64,000 bases of DNA. Origin: Methylobacterium sp. GXS13. GTDB lineage: Bacteria; Pseudomonadota; Alphaproteobacteria; Rhizobiales; Beijerinckiaceae. Shown here in pieces: positions 16,672 through 26,028 of this stretch (the first letter of the stretch is position 1; each line of letters begins with the position of its first letter). The notes under the pieces were generated by a model. That model had not been told where the DNA came from. It did not search any database and was given only the letters and a program-made list of their open reading frames with translations. The translations under genes were made by a program, and so were the position numbers. Location of the stretch: assembly GCF_001455965.1 (NCBI RefSeq), contig NZ_LKKO01000018.1, forward strand, positions 52,157 through 116,156, given 5' to 3'.

Positions 16672-18924
16672 ATGACCACCACCGATATGGCATCTGCTCG
16701 GGGCGGGCGGCCGACCGAGGGGCGCCAGGCGCTGGTCCGCACCGCGCGCACGATCGCGGCGGCGGCCGTCGCCGCCATGGCGCTGCTGCTCGATCTCATC
16801 AGCTTCTCGCAGCTGATCTTTTCCGGACCGTTGGCGGAGAGCCGCGTCGCCGGGATGTCGGCAATGCTGGCGGCCTACGTGCTGGGCACCCTCGTCTTCG
16901 TCGCGCTGCGGCGGACCGTGCTGGTGTCGCTCTCCTTCATCGGGGCGGCCGCGATCGTGCAGGCGGCGATCGCGGCCGCGGTGGCCGGAGAGCTGCGGGA
17001 CGCGGGCATCACCGATCCCGCCACGGTCGGCCGGATCGTGCTCGTCGCCTGCGGGGTCTCGACCTTCGCCACCGGTATCGTCTTCGCGCTGCTCGGCACG
17101 CTGCGCGCCTCGCTGCTGGCGCAGCTCCTGCCCTACCCGGTCCTGACCGGGTTCCTCGGCGGCGTCGGGCTGCTGTTCCTGAAGAGCGGCCTGCAGATCG
17201 GCGCGCATCTCGACGATCCCACCGCCGCGATTCACGGACTGCTCGATCCGGCGGCGCTCGACCCGAGCCGGATCGACCTCGGAATGCTCGGCCGCATCGC
17301 CCTGACCTTCGGCATCGGGTTCTGCGCCTTCTACCTGCCCCGGCGCATCAGGCATTGGGGCACCTACCCGACGGTCATCCTAGCGAGCCTCGTCGTCGTA
17401 CATCTGGGCTTGGCCTGGCGAGGCATCGACACCGCCGCCGCGCAGGCCGCCGGCTGGCTGATCGAGGCCCTGCCCACGGGATCGCTGCTGCAAGCCCCGG
17501 CGGCGATGGCGCTCCAGGCCCTCGACCCCGCCCTGCTCCTGCCGATCCTGCCGCGGATCGCCACCGAGATCGTCGTCGCGGTCATCATCCAGATCCTCTA
17601 CGTCATCAGCGTCGAGCTGGAGATGCGGCGCGAGCTCGATATCGACCGGATGTTCGTCGCCTCCGGAGCGGCCAACCTGCTTGGCAGCCTGTTCGGCAGC
17701 CCCGCCATGGGCTTCGGGCGAACCTCGACGCTGCTGCTGCACAATATCGGCGGCAGCCATTGGCTGGGCTGGTGGCTGACGCTGGCCGTGATGGCGGCGC
17801 TGCTGGTCTTCGGCGCGAGCCCGTTGGCGCTGCTGCCCCGCCCGCTCGCCGGCGGCGCCCTGATCGCCATCGGGCTGGGCCTGCTGGTCAACCTCGCGCT
17901 CGCCTGCCGGACCTTCCCGGTTTGGGAGACCAGCATCGCCCTGGCAGTCTGCGGGGCGACCGCTGCGTTCGGCGCCACCGTGGGCTTCCTGGTCGGTGTC
18001 GTGCTGGCGATCCTGATCTTTGCGGTCCAGTACGGCCAGATCCCGGCGGTACGCCGGGCGCTGTCCGGCGCGGAGCGGCGCAGCAGCATCATTCGCGCCC
18101 CCGACACCGCCGAGCTGCTGCGCGAATCCGGGCACCGGACGCGGATCTACGCGCTGCAGGGCTACCTGTTCTTCCTCAACGCCCAGACGATCTATCGCCG
18201 GGCCGCCGCGGAGCCTGGTACCCTGCGCAGCCTGATCCTGGATTTCCGCGATTGCGTCGGGTTCGACAGCTCGGCACTGATCGCGTTCCGCAAGATCAGC
18301 CAGCTCGCCGAGCAGCGCGGCTTCGACGTGCTCCTGGTCCATCTGAGCCCGGCGGCCCGCCAGCAGGTCGAGCGCGGCGGTCTCGCCGGGCCGCGGCTGC
18401 GGACGCGCGACACCCTGGACGAGGCCCTGCGCGAGGCCGAGACCCTGCTGCTCACCGAGGTTGGCTCCGGCGGGGAGGGGGCTGTCGCGCTGTTTGCCGA
18501 GCACATGGCCGACCGGCTCGGCTGCGCCCTCGCGCCGGCCGATTTCGCGCCGTATCTCGCCGTCCGCACCCTGGCGGCCGGGGAGGCCCTGCTCCGCCAG
18601 GGCGAGGCGGCCGACAGCCTGTACTTCCTCGAACAGGGCGTGGTCTCCATCGAGATGGAGGTGCCCGGCCGCCCGAACCTGCGCCTGCGCACCACCACGG
18701 CCGGGACGGTGATCGGCGAGATCGGGCTGGTGCAGGGTGGGCGGCGCACTGCCACCGCCATCGCCGAGAGCCCCTGCCGGGTGGTCGGCGTCGACCGGGC
18801 CGCCCTGGCCCGGATGGAGCGCGAGCGCCCGGACCTCGCCCTGTCCCTGCAGCGCTTCCTGATCCTGGAACTCGCCGGCAAGGTCGCCGACACCAACCGG
18901 CTGCTCGAGGCCGAGCTGACCTGA
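16672..18924 (+). CDS. SulP-type anion transporter with STAS and cyclic-nucleotide-binding domains
   Basis: A 750-residue membrane protein. About ten hydrophobic segments span residues 25-450 and match the SulP/SLC26 fold (for example LPYPVLTGFLGGVGLLFLKS and SPAMGFGRTSTLLL). A STAS domain follows (about 490-610; LILDFRDCVGFDSSALIAF), then a cyclic-nucleotide-binding-like domain (about 630-740; GEALLRQGEAADSLYFLEQG and GEIGLVQGGRRTATAIAE). It probably moves sulfate, bicarbonate or another anion under control by a ligand at the C-terminal domain. I preferred the ATG at 16672 over one at 16603 because the extra residues are unconserved; neither has a strong ribosome site. Confidence 0.85.
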   Translation: MTTTDMASARGGRPTEGRQALVRTARTIAAAAVAAMALLLDLISFSQLIFSGPLAESRVAGMSAMLAAYVLGTLVFVALRRTVLVSLSFIGAAAIVQAAIAAAVAGELRDAGITDPATVGRIVLVACGVSTFATGIVFALLGTLRASLLAQLLPYPVLTGFLGGVGLLFLKSGLQIGAHLDDPTAAIHGLLDPAALDPSRIDLGMLGRIALTFGIGFCAFYLPRRIRHWGTYPTVILASLVVVHLGLAWRGIDTAAAQAAGWLIEALPTGSLLQAPAAMALQALDPALLLPILPRIATEIVVAVIIQILYVISVELEMRRELDIDRMFVASGAANLLGSLFGSPAMGFGRTSTLLLHNIGGSHWLGWWLTLAVMAALLVFGASPLALLPRPLAGGALIAIGLGLLVNLALACRTFPVWETSIALAVCGATAAFGATVGFLVGVVLAILIFAVQYGQIPAVRRALSGAERRSSIIRAPDTAELLRESGHRTRIYALQGYLFFLNAQTIYRRAAAEPGTLRSLILDFRDCVGFDSSALIAFRKISQLAEQRGFDVLLVHLSPAARQQVERGGLAGPRLRTRDTLDEALREAETLLLTEVGSGGEGAVALFAEHMADRLGCALAPADFAPYLAVRTLAAGEALLRQGEAADSLYFLEQGVVSIEMEVPGRPNLRLRTTTAGTVIGEIGLVQGGRRTATAIAESPCRVVGVDRAALARMERERPDLALSLQRFLILELAGKVADTNRLLEAELT

Positions 18925-19039
18925 GACTTGATCTTTCCCATACACACGGGCTGCGTCCCTGGCGGCGTGATGGGGCACACAGGCCATCGCCCGAGACAGG
19001 GAGAAACCGGTTACCGAAGGGGTCTCTTGGGATAATGCG

Positions 19040-20014
19040 CTAAACCGTGAGGATCACGCGCCCCGCGGTGCGCCCGCCTTCCAGATCGGCATGGGCCCGG
19101 GCCACATCCCGAAGGTCGTATTCGGCCCCGATCGGACTGATCAATCCGTCTTGCAGAGCCGCGATCAAGTCGACGCTGCCGCGCTGATACAGCGTCGGAT
19201 CGTTGGCGTAGGCGATCACGCTCGGCCGCATGAGGGCGACTGGACGGCCGCTCCCCAGAGTCTCGACGCGGACCGGCGGGATCGGCCCGGCCGGCTGGCC
19301 GAGGCTTGCAACCATGCCGAAGGGCCGGACCGCCGCGAAGGTCCGGGCCAGCATGCCGCCGCCGATGCCGTCGATCGCCAGATGCACGCCCTGCCCATCC
19401 GCCAGGGCCCGGGCCCGCTCGGCCCAGTCGTCCGCGCCGTGCAGGAGCACCACATCGGCCCCGGCCTCCAGCGCCAGCGCCCGCTTCCCTTCGGAGCCGA
19501 CCGTGCCGATCACCTGCGCGCCGAGGCGCTTGGCCCAGCGGGTGACGATCTGTCCGAGGCCGCCGGCGGCGGCGTGGACCAGGATCCAGTCGCCGGGTCC
19601 GACGGCGCGGACCTTGTGCAGCAGCATATGGGCGGTCAGGCCGCGCAGCATCGTGCCGCCGACGACGTGGTCGGGCAGGGCGTCGGGCAGCCGCACCAGG
19701 CGTTCCGCCGGCAGGATCCGGGCCTCGGCATAGGCGCCCATCGGCTGGCCGTGATAGGCGACGCGGTCGCCGGGCTTCAGCATCGCGCCCCCCGGACCGA
19801 CGGCGTCGACCGTCCCGGCCCCCTCGAAGCCCAGCACCGCCGGATAGGCGTCGAGCGGGTAGAGGCCGGTTCGAAAGTAGATATCGACGAAGTTCACGCC
19901 GATCACGGAGTGCCGGATGCGAACCGCACCCGGGCCGGGTTCGCCGAGGTCGATCTCGGTCGCCGTCAAGACTTCCGGCCCGCCGGGTCCGGCCATCATC
20001 ATCGCTGTCGTCAT
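19040..20014 (-). CDS. Quinone oxidoreductase (NADPH:quinone reductase, MDR family)
   Basis: A 324-residue zinc-free medium-chain dehydrogenase/reductase. The N-terminal GroES-like domain has IGVNFVDIYFRTGLYP and the nucleotide-binding domain has VHAAAGGLGQIVTRWAKRLGA. These match NADPH:quinone reductases. A related enzyme lies at 61812-62789. GGAGG is seven bases upstream of the ATG. It is divergent from a LysR-type regulator, which probably controls it. Confidence 0.9.
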   Translation of the reverse strand: MTTAMMMAGPGGPEVLTATEIDLGEPGPGAVRIRHSVIGVNFVDIYFRTGLYPLDAYPAVLGFEGAGTVDAVGPGGAMLKPGDRVAYHGQPMGAYAEARILPAERLVRLPDALPDHVVGGTMLRGLTAHMLLHKVRAVGPGDWILVHAAAGGLGQIVTRWAKRLGAQVIGTVGSEGKRALALEAGADVVLLHGADDWAERARALADGQGVHLAIDGIGGGMLARTFAAVRPFGMVASLGQPAGPIPPVRVETLGSGRPVALMRPSVIAYANDPTLYQRGSVDLIAALQDGLISPIGAEYDLRDVARAHADLEGGRTAGRVILTV

Positions 20015-20065
20015 GGTCCACCTCCTGCCCGGGCAGAGAACCGCGTTTTGATCTGCGCGAGAATT

Positions 20066-20087
20066 CGGGATCTCTTCACGGATCCCG
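20066..20087. promoter_or_regulatory. Inverted repeat between LysR gene and quinone reductase gene
   Basis: CGGGATC and GATCCCG (7-bp arms, 8-base spacer) sit 15 bases before the LysR start codon, within an 88-bp divergent gap. LysR proteins often bind such sites, so this is a candidate autoregulatory operator. No binding evidence is available. Confidence 0.35.
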
Positions 20088-20102
20088 TGCGAAACTTCAC
20101 CG

Positions 20103-20975
20103 ATGGTCGATTGGCAGGACCTCCACCACTTCGCGGTCCTCGCCCGGGCCGGCTCGCTCTCCGCCGCGGCGCGGGACCTCGGCGTCGATCACGCGACGAT
20201 CGGCTGGCGGGTCGCGTCCCTCGAGGACGCCCTGGCGCTGCGGCTGATCGAGCGCCTGCCGCGCCGGGTCGCGCTGACCCCGGAGGGGATCGCCATCGCG
20301 GCCCTGGCCGCCGAAATCGCCGGGACCGTGCAGGCGATCGAGCGCCGCGCCCGGGGCTACGCGGCATCGCCGGTCGCCACGGTCCGGATCAGCGCGCCGC
20401 CCGCCCTGGCGGCTCGTCTCATCGCCCCGCAGGTCGCAGGCTTCCACCGTGCGCAACCGGGCATCACCCTGGTCCTGTCGGGCGCCGCCCGGATCGCGGC
20501 GCTCGACCGCGGGGAGGCGGAGATCGCCGTGCGCCTGAGCCGCCCCGACGATCCGGATCTCCTGATCCGCCGCGTCGGCGTGATGCGGTTCGGGCTCTAC
20601 GCGACACCGGACCAAGCGGCGACGCCCCCGGAGGAGTGGACATTCATCGGCTACGATTCCGTCCTGGAGCACGTCCCGCAGCAGGCGTGGCTGCGGACCG
20701 TGCTGGCGGGCCGACCAATCGTGTTCCAGGCGAGCGACCTGTTCGGCCAGAAGGAGGCGGCCCGGGCCGGCCTCGGCTCCGTCGTCCTGCCCCGCTTCCT
20801 CGGAGATGGCGACCCGACGCTGGTCCACCTCCCGGTGGAGCCAAAGCCGCCGTCCCGGGATGTCTGGCTCGTGACCTATCCCGACCTGAAACGGTCGCCT
20901 GTGATCCGCGCGGCGATGGATTTTCTAGCCCGGGTGATCGGCCAGGGATGCCCGGTCGGCGCGCAGGTTGAGTAG
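20103..20975 (+). CDS. LysR family transcriptional regulator
   Basis: A 290-residue regulator with the N-terminal helix-turn-helix of the family (residues 3-62; FAVLARAGSLSAAARDLGV followed by VSRRVASLE-like WRVASLEDALALRLIERL) and a C-terminal periplasmic-binding-like effector domain from about residue 90. It is transcribed away from the quinone reductase gene, the classical LysR-target layout. The effector is unknown. The gene downstream on the other strand converges on it. Confidence 0.9.
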   Translation: MVDWQDLHHFAVLARAGSLSAAARDLGVDHATIGWRVASLEDALALRLIERLPRRVALTPEGIAIAALAAEIAGTVQAIERRARGYAASPVATVRISAPPALAARLIAPQVAGFHRAQPGITLVLSGAARIAALDRGEAEIAVRLSRPDDPDLLIRRVGVMRFGLYATPDQAATPPEEWTFIGYDSVLEHVPQQAWLRTVLAGRPIVFQASDLFGQKEAARAGLGSVVLPRFLGDGDPTLVHLPVEPKPPSRDVWLVTYPDLKRSPVIRAAMDFLARVIGQGCPVGAQVE

Positions 20976-20992
20976 GTCGGCGCGCGGAGCCT

Positions 20993-21295
20993 TCAGAGAT
21001 CGGCCTCACCATAGCCGAGCGGGGTGACGCGGAAGACGAACCGGATCTCGGCCTCGGCATCCAGCAGTGCCAAGGCGCTGACCGGCCCGGCGATGATCTT
21101 GGCGCCGCCATCCGGTCGCGCGGCGTAGCGGCCTTTGCGGCCGAGCGAGGCCAGGGCACGCAGGGCGTGCCGGGCCGCGCGGGGGCGCCAGGCGCCGTTC
21201 TCGCGGAGCCAGAGGGTTTCGTCCGCGGGCCACAAGCGCACGGGATGCCGGGCGCCGCGTCGGCGCGGTCCGGGCGCATGCGCATCATCCCGCAC
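20993..21295 (-). CDS. Small hypothetical protein, start uncertain
   Basis: A reading frame of about 100 residues whose codon third positions are strongly G/C over its last 80 codons, as in real genes here. The region ETLWLRENGAWRPR through FVFRVTPLGYGEADL looks like genuine protein, but I recognise no family. The start is unclear: GTG at 21295 has GGAAG five bases upstream but sits inside a dispersed repeat; a GTG nearer 21240 is possible. It follows the SGNH hydrolase gene on the same strand. Confidence 0.5.
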   Translation of the reverse strand: MRDDAHAPGPRRRGARHPVRLWPADETLWLRENGAWRPRAARHALRALASLGRKGRYAARPDGGAKIIAGPVSALALLDAEAEIRFVFRVTPLGYGEADL

Positions 21296-21320
21296 GGTGG
21301 CTTCCGACTTTCGGGAGGAA
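21282..21320 (-). repeat. Dispersed repeat, copy A
   Basis: About 40 bases closely matching 37032-37075. Shared parts include ACGGTGGCTTC and CTTTCGGGA in the same spacing give or take one base. It lies between the SGNH hydrolase gene and the small hypothetical gene; read on the minus strand both copies encode EATVRDDA. Confidence 0.5.
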
Positions 21321-21366
21321 AGGATCCCGAATCGAAGACCGATCGCGTCGCGGACGATCCGGGACG

Positions 21367-22101
21367 TCACGGGCGGACGCCCCAGGCCGCGGCGTGGAGC
21401 GCTCGGAGGCTGCCCATCGGGATCGCCGGGCGGATCCGGGGTGCAGGCGAGACCGAGCTGATGGCGACCAGCCGGACCAGCTCGGCGGCCAGTCCGGTAT
21501 AATCCGCCAGATGCACGCCATCCGGATGAAGACCGGTGCGAGCGAGCCCCGAGCCACCGTCCCGCAGGGCCGCGAACGGGTCGAAGAAGCTGTGGCCGCC
21601 CGCCCGGCAGAGCGCTTCGAGGCGGTCCGAGAAGGCCGCGACGGCGGTGGGATCCCGGCCCGTCGCCCAGGCACCGATCGGCGGGATCGCAGCCACGAAG
21701 ACCTGCGCCGACCAGACCTCCAGGATCCGCAGGATGCGCCGGACCTCGGCCTCGAACCGGCGTTCGGTGGAGGCTCGCTCCGGATGCCGCCAGCGCAGGA
21801 TGTCGTTGGTGCCGATGATCAGCACCGAGGCCGCGCAGCGCATCGGCGCTCGCAGGTCCGCGAGAAGGGCCGCGCAATCGGCGGCGGTGCTGCCGCCGAT
21901 GCCGAGATTGATGCAGGGCCGGCCACCGCAATCCGGCGCCCCGAGGAACTCGACATGCGAGTTGCCGGCCAGGATCACGCTCTGCGGCCCGGCTTTGCGA
22001 AGCGCCGCGCGCAGAGCCGGGCCGCGCTCGGCCAGGCGGTTTCGAACGCACCGCCCGTGTCGCCAATGCCGGGCAGCCGTCGCGATCCAGGGTGCGTGCA
22101 T
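21367..22101 (-). CDS. SGNH/GDSL-family hydrolase
   Basis: A 244-residue esterase/lipase-type protein. All four SGNH blocks are visible: block I ILAGNSHVEFLG (nucleophile Ser), block II glycine in NLGIGGSTAAD, block III Asn in LIIGTNDILRW, and block V Asp-His in HPDGVHLADYTG. It lacks an obvious signal peptide; the first 20 residues are basic. The substrate is unknown; such enzymes remove acyl or acetyl groups from sugars or lipids. It heads a leftward pair with the small hypothetical gene. Confidence 0.82.
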   Translation of the reverse strand: MHAPWIATAARHWRHGRCVRNRLAERGPALRAALRKAGPQSVILAGNSHVEFLGAPDCGGRPCINLGIGGSTAADCAALLADLRAPMRCAASVLIIGTNDILRWRHPERASTERRFEAEVRRILRILEVWSAQVFVAAIPPIGAWATGRDPTAVAAFSDRLEALCRAGGHSFFDPFAALRDGGSGLARTGLHPDGVHLADYTGLAAELVRLVAISSVSPAPRIRPAIPMGSLRALHAAAWGVRP

Positions 22102-22405
22102 GGCGGTCCAGAACAGGCGTGAGGGATCGGTCGCGCCCCGGGGCTGCCCGGGCGCGGGGATTCGGAAAGAACCGTGACGAGACCGTGCCGCCGGCCGGAT
22201 ATCCTGGCGTTACAGCAGCAGAAACACTTCGTTACTTTGCATTATCGGCGAAACGACAAGCAAAACTAGATGCGACAACCCGCGATGACTTCATCCTGCA
22301 TATGTGGGAATTTTTCACACGTCAATGGTCCAGCTGCTTGGATGGCCTTCCGGGTTTCACGATCCCGCGCTACGCCGGGGCTTCTGACGAGCGGGGGGAG
22401 CCAGG
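22102..22405. other. Gene-free stretch
   Basis: 304 bases between divergent genes. Bases about 22210-22330 are markedly A+T-rich and probably contain the SDR promoter. An open frame crosses it on the + strand but its codon use changes midway and it has no ribosome site, so I do not call it. Confidence 0.45.
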
Positions 22406-23170
22406 ATGATCAAGGATCGCGTCTACATCGTCACCGGCGCTGGCTCGGGGTTGGGCGCCGCCGTGGCGCGCAGCCTCGTGGCAGCGGGCGCCAGCGTCGT
22501 GGTGGCCGACATCGCCCGGGAGGCCCGGGCCGGTGTGGCCGCGGAGCTGGGCGCGCAGGCGCGGTTCGCGGCCACCGACGTCACCAGCGAGGCGGACGGT
22601 CAGGCGGCGGTCCAGACGGCGCTCGACGCGTTCGGGCACCTGCACGGGCTGGTCAATTGCGCCGGGATCGCGCCGGGCGAGAAGGTGATCGGCCGCGACG
22701 GCCCGCACCGGCTCGACAGCTTCGCCCGAGCGGTGTCGGTCAACCTGATCGGCACGTTCAACATGATCCGGCTCGCCGCCGCGGCGATCGCCAAGGAGGC
22801 GCCGGATGCGGAGGGTGCCCGGGGGGTGATCGTCAACACCGCCTCGATCGCGGCCTTCGACGGGCAGATCGGGCAGGCGGCCTACGCAGCCTCGAAGGGC
22901 GGCGTGGTCTCCATGACCCTGCCGATCGCCCGGGAGCTGGCCCGCCACGGCATCCGGGTCGTCACCATCGCGCCGGGCATCTTCGAGACGCCCATGATGG
23001 CGGGGATGTCCCAGGAGGTGCAGGACGCGCTCGGCCAGAGCGTGCCGTTCCCGCCGCGGCTGGGCCGCCCGTCGGAATATGCCGACCTCGTCCGGCACAT
23101 CTGCGAGAACCCGATGCTGAACGGCGAGACGATCCGCCTCGATGGGGCGTTGCGGATGCCGCCCCGCTGA
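22406..23170 (+). CDS. Short-chain dehydrogenase/reductase (3-hydroxyacyl-CoA dehydrogenase type 2-like)
   Basis: A 254-residue NAD(P)-dependent SDR. The cofactor motif is TGAGSGLG (residues 10-17), with NCAGI later and the catalytic Ser-Tyr-Lys in [23 protein letters not shown] (split motif, Tyr and Lys in YAASK). The segment after the active site ([14 protein letters not shown]) and the [12 protein letters not shown] end match the HSD10/3-hydroxyacyl-CoA dehydrogenase group, so fatty or branched-chain acyl-CoA oxidation is likely. GGGGGAG lies five bases before the ATG. It stands alone and converges on a small gene. Confidence 0.87.
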   Translation: MIKDRVYIVTGAGSGLGAAVARSLVAAGASVVVADIAREARAGVAAELGAQARFAATDVTSEADGQAAVQTALDAFGHLHGLVNCAGIAPGEKVIGRDGPHRLDSFARAVSVNLIGTFNMIRLAAAAIAKEAPDAEGARGVIVNTASIAAFDGQIGQAAYAASKGGVVSMTLPIARELARHGIRVVTIAPGIFETPMMAGMSQEVQDALGQSVPFPPRLGRPSEYADLVRHICENPMLNGETIRLDGALRMPPR

Positions 23171-23182
23171 AGCGAAGTCGGT

Positions 23183-23431
23183 TCAGCCGATCGAGACGCT
23201 GGTCAGGAGCGCGGCGGCCCGGCGCACCTCGGTGACGATCAGCTCCTCGCTCGGGCCCTCGATCGGCATGTCGGACAGGATCGCGGCGACATCGCGCTTC
23301 ACGTCCTCGCGGATCTCCGGGTTCTCCTCGGACAGGCGGCCGATCAGAACGCCCAGAACGATCTCCAGGGCGGAGAGCTTCGCGTGCACGCGGGTGAAGT
23401 CGTCCAGCGGTTCCGGCTCGTTGGCGTTCAT
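23183..23431 (-). CDS. Small conserved hypothetical protein
   Basis: An 82-residue acidic, mostly helical soluble protein with no recognised family (LSALEIVLGVLIGRLSEENPEIREDVKRD). GGAG sits six bases before the ATG. It follows another small gene on the same strand with a 51-base gap and converges on the SDR gene, whose stop is 12 bases away. Confidence 0.7.
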   Translation of the reverse strand: MNANEPEPLDDFTRVHAKLSALEIVLGVLIGRLSEENPEIREDVKRDVAAILSDMPIEGPSEELIVTEVRRAAALLTSVSIG

Positions 23432-23482
23432 GGGGTGCTCCGTGGGGGTGGCGCCGGCTTCCGGTCTGCGCGACCGCAGGCT

Positions 23483-23770
23483 TCAATTCGGCCGCTCGCC
23501 GGCGGGCGGGGTCAGCATGGCTTCCATCTGGTTGACGGCGCTGCGCAGGGCTTCGAAGGCGGGCAGCGGCCCGCGCAGATGGGCGACGAGGCGCCGCCGC
23601 GTCCGCGACGGGGCACCCGGCGTGGTGGGCTCGTAGACTTCCATCTCCAGGGTCATCCGCCCGATCCCCGCCCCGACACCGAAGGCCGAGACGGACTCGA
23701 AATAGACGACCGGCGCCTCGATGCCGCCGTCAACCTGGGGCGGTGCGCCGGCTTCTGGCGTGTCGGGCAT
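23483..23770 (-). CDS. Small hypothetical protein
   Basis: A 95-residue soluble protein of unknown function. The middle (VVYFESVSAFGVGAGIGRMTLEMEVYEP) has beta-strand character and the end is helical (LPAFEALRSAVNQMEAML). I chose the ATG at 23770 because GGGAG lies seven bases upstream; a start at 23803 has none. It lies between the aminotransferase gene and another small gene on the same strand. Confidence 0.65.
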   Translation of the reverse strand: MPDTPEAGAPPQVDGGIEAPVVYFESVSAFGVGAGIGRMTLEMEVYEPTTPGAPSRTRRRLVAHLRGPLPAFEALRSAVNQMEAMLTPPAGERPN

Positions 23771-23878
23771 GCACGGTCTCCCGGGATCAGGCCGCCGCAC
23801 CATCCGAGTGACGGGCGACGCCTCGGGCCAGCCATACGCTCCCGCGGCCGGTAAGGTCGATCCCGGGACGCGCCGCGG

Positions 23879-25117
23879 TCAGGCGGCCGCGCTCTCGGTC
23901 CAGGCGGCCAGGGCCGCCGCGACGCCGGCGCCCGGCGGGACGGAGAAGCCTTCCGCCCGCAGGACCGCCTCCAGGGCGCCCAGGGTGATCAGCACCTTGT
24001 GCTTGCGGGCGTTGTAGCCCATCGCGCCGATCCGCCAGACCTTGCCGGCCAGCGGCCCGAAGGCGGTGCCGATCTCGATCTCGAAATCCTCCCGCATCCG
24101 GCGCCGCACCGCCTCGCCGTCGATCCCGTCCGGGATGTGGAGCGCGGTGACGTTGGTCATCCGGTACCGGTCGTCGCCGAACACGGTGAGCCCCATCGCC
24201 CGGATGCCCGCCGCGACCGCGCGCCCGGCGGCCGCATGCCGGCGGTGGCAGGCCTCCAGCCCCTCGCCCAGCAGCACCCGGGCGCATTCCCGGGCGCCGT
24301 AGAGCATCGTGGTCGCCTCGGTGTGGTGGTTCAGCCGCTTCTCCGACCAGTAATCCATGATCATGGCGAGGTCGAAGTAGTTCGAACCGATCCGCACGCC
24401 CAAGCCGTCGTCGATGTCGTCCCGGCGGATGCCGTGCTCGACATGGCGCCGGGAAAAGATCCGCTCGGCCGCTGCCGCCGAGACGGTGATCGGCGACGAG
24501 CCCGAGGGGCCGCCGAGGCATTTCTGCAGGCCGCCGGTGACCACGTCGACGCCCCAGCGGTCGGCGGCGATTTCCATGCCCCCGATGGTCGCGGTGGCGT
24601 CGACATAGGAGAGGGCGCCGGCCCGGCGGCAGAGCGCGCCGAGCCCGTCAAGGGGCTGGGCCATGGTGGTCGAGGTGTCGCCGTGGACGGTGGCCACGAC
24701 CTTCGGGCCGAAGCGCTCCACAGCGGCGGCGATCGCCTCCAGGGACACGACCTCGCCCCACGGCGCGTCCACCGTCTCGACCACGGCGCCAACCCGCTCC
24801 AGGATCTCGGTGAGCAGCAGGCCGAACCGGCCGAAATTGACCACCAGCACCCGCTCGCCGGGGGCGACCAGGCTCACCAGAGCCGCCTCGATCCCGGCCC
24901 GCGCCGTGCCGTCGACCAGGAATGTCCAGCGGTTCTCGGTGCCGAAGATCGGGCGGTAGAGCGCCATCACCTCGTTCATATAGGCGGTCATCTCGGGGTC
25001 GAACTGCCCGAGCAGGTCGGCCGACATGGCGCGCAGCACGCGTGGATGGGCATTGACGGGGCCCGGCCCCATCAGGAGCCGCTGGGGCGGGTCGATCTCG
25101 CCGATCTGATCGAGCAC
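23879..25117 (-). CDS. pucG: (S)-ureidoglycine--glyoxylate aminotransferase
   Basis: A class V PLP-dependent aminotransferase (412 residues) matching PucG of purine breakdown, which transfers the amino group of ureidoglycine to glyoxylate. Visible features: LLMGPGPVNAHPRVLRAM at the N-terminus, VHGDTSTTMAQPLDGLG, the cofactor Asp in YVDATATIGGM, and the PLP lysine in GGLQKCLGGPSGSSP. I placed the start at the GTG at 25117, preceded by AAGGAAG; an ATG at 25144 would add nine residues without a good ribosome site. No other purine genes lie beside it. Confidence 0.87.
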   Translation of the reverse strand: MLDQIGEIDPPQRLLMGPGPVNAHPRVLRAMSADLLGQFDPEMTAYMNEVMALYRPIFGTENRWTFLVDGTARAGIEAALVSLVAPGERVLVVNFGRFGLLLTEILERVGAVVETVDAPWGEVVSLEAIAAAVERFGPKVVATVHGDTSTTMAQPLDGLGALCRRAGALSYVDATATIGGMEIAADRWGVDVVTGGLQKCLGGPSGSSPITVSAAAAERIFSRRHVEHGIRRDDIDDGLGVRIGSNYFDLAMIMDYWSEKRLNHHTEATTMLYGARECARVLLGEGLEACHRRHAAAGRAVAAGIRAMGLTVFGDDRYRMTNVTALHIPDGIDGEAVRRRMREDFEIEIGTAFGPLAGKVWRIGAMGYNARKHKVLITLGALEAVLRAEGFSVPPGAGVAAALAAWTESAAA

Positions 25118-25338
25118 GGGCTGTCTTCCTTCGTTGTCGCGCATTCCGGGCGGGGCGACGCAATCCTCTGGCCATGTCGCTTCGGGCCATGTCGCGGTTG
25201 GGAGCGGTGCTAGGGATCCGCGGCCCTCCGATCAAGCGGTGCGTTTTTTCCCATCGGCGGAAACCTCATCCGGGCCTCGGCGTTTCTCGGTCCCAAGACC
25301 CAAGCCACCAAGATCGAACCCGCAAAGGGAAACCCGCC

Positions 25339-25884
25339 ATGATCAAACGCTTTGCCACCGCGGCCGGCCTGCTCGCGCTCTCCACGAGCTTCGCCCTGGC
25401 CCAGACCGCCACCCAGACCGACAGCAACCTGAAGGAGTGGAAGGTCGCCAAGGTCGCCAAGGTCAGCCTTGCTCAGGCACTGACCACAGCCCAGGCGCAG
25501 GGCGACGAGAAGGGCGGCCGCGCCATCGACGCCGATTTCGAGAAGGCAGGCAGCAAGGACCCGGCCCACTACGCGATCAAGGTCGTCTACCCGAGCGGCA
25601 AGCTGGTGGAATACGGCATCAACGCCGATACCGGCGCCCTGTACAAGACCGAGAACCAGCCGATCGAGCGCTACTTCACCCGGCTGAAGCCCGCCGACTT
25701 CCAGAACGCCAAGACCTCGCTCAAGGACGCGCTGGTCATCGCCGAGCAGAAGGCGGGCGGCGGCAAGGCCTACGAGGCCGAGGTCGAGAAGGAGGGCTCC
25801 GCGGTCGAGTACGAGATCAAGGTGGCCGGCGCCGACAAGGAGCAGACGGTCAAGGTCGGCCCGGACGGCAAGGTGGTCGACTGA
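25339..25884 (+). CDS. Exported PepSY-domain protein
   Basis: A 181-residue periplasmic protein with a signal peptide (1-21, ending ALA before QTATQ). Two PepSY-like modules follow: VSLAQALTTAQAQG...YAIKVVYPSGKLVEYGINADTGAL (about 40-105) and TSLKDALVIAEQKAGG...YEIKVAGADKEQTVKVGPDGKVV (about 120-181). PepSY domains are known as inhibitors or regulators of extracytoplasmic proteases. AAGGGA lies eight bases before the ATG. The gene is a single unit ending in a 13-bp hairpin. Confidence 0.88.
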   Translation: MIKRFATAAGLLALSTSFALAQTATQTDSNLKEWKVAKVAKVSLAQALTTAQAQGDEKGGRAIDADFEKAGSKDPAHYAIKVVYPSGKLVEYGINADTGALYKTENQPIERYFTRLKPADFQNAKTSLKDALVIAEQKAGGGKAYEAEVEKEGSAVEYEIKVAGADKEQTVKVGPDGKVVD

Positions 25885-25905
25885 TCCTGTAGGATCACCA
25901 TCCGA

Positions 25906-25939
25906 AGCGGCGGGGCAGCCCCAAAACTGCCCCGCCGCT
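25906..25939 (+). terminator. Hairpin terminator after PepSY gene
   Basis: AGCGGCGGGGCAG (25906-25918) pairs perfectly with CTGCCCCGCCGCT (25927-25939) around CCCCAAAA. There is no following T-tract. It lies 21 bases after the PepSY stop. Confidence 0.65.
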
Positions 25940-26028
25940 GCATGGTGTCGCCCCGGCGCTCGGACGCGGAGCCGGGCGGCCGCCTCGGCGATTGCTCCCG
26001 AACGAGACTGCGGATCGGGAGCGCCAAC

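Noticed and set aside
17380..18987. A 535-codon open frame on the - strand
   Set aside because: It is antisense to the SulP gene and has no recognisable motif.
22092..22409. Possible gene upstream of the SDR
   Set aside because: The frame overlaps the start of the SGNH gene, changes composition midway and lacks a ribosome site; the AT-rich part fits a promoter better.
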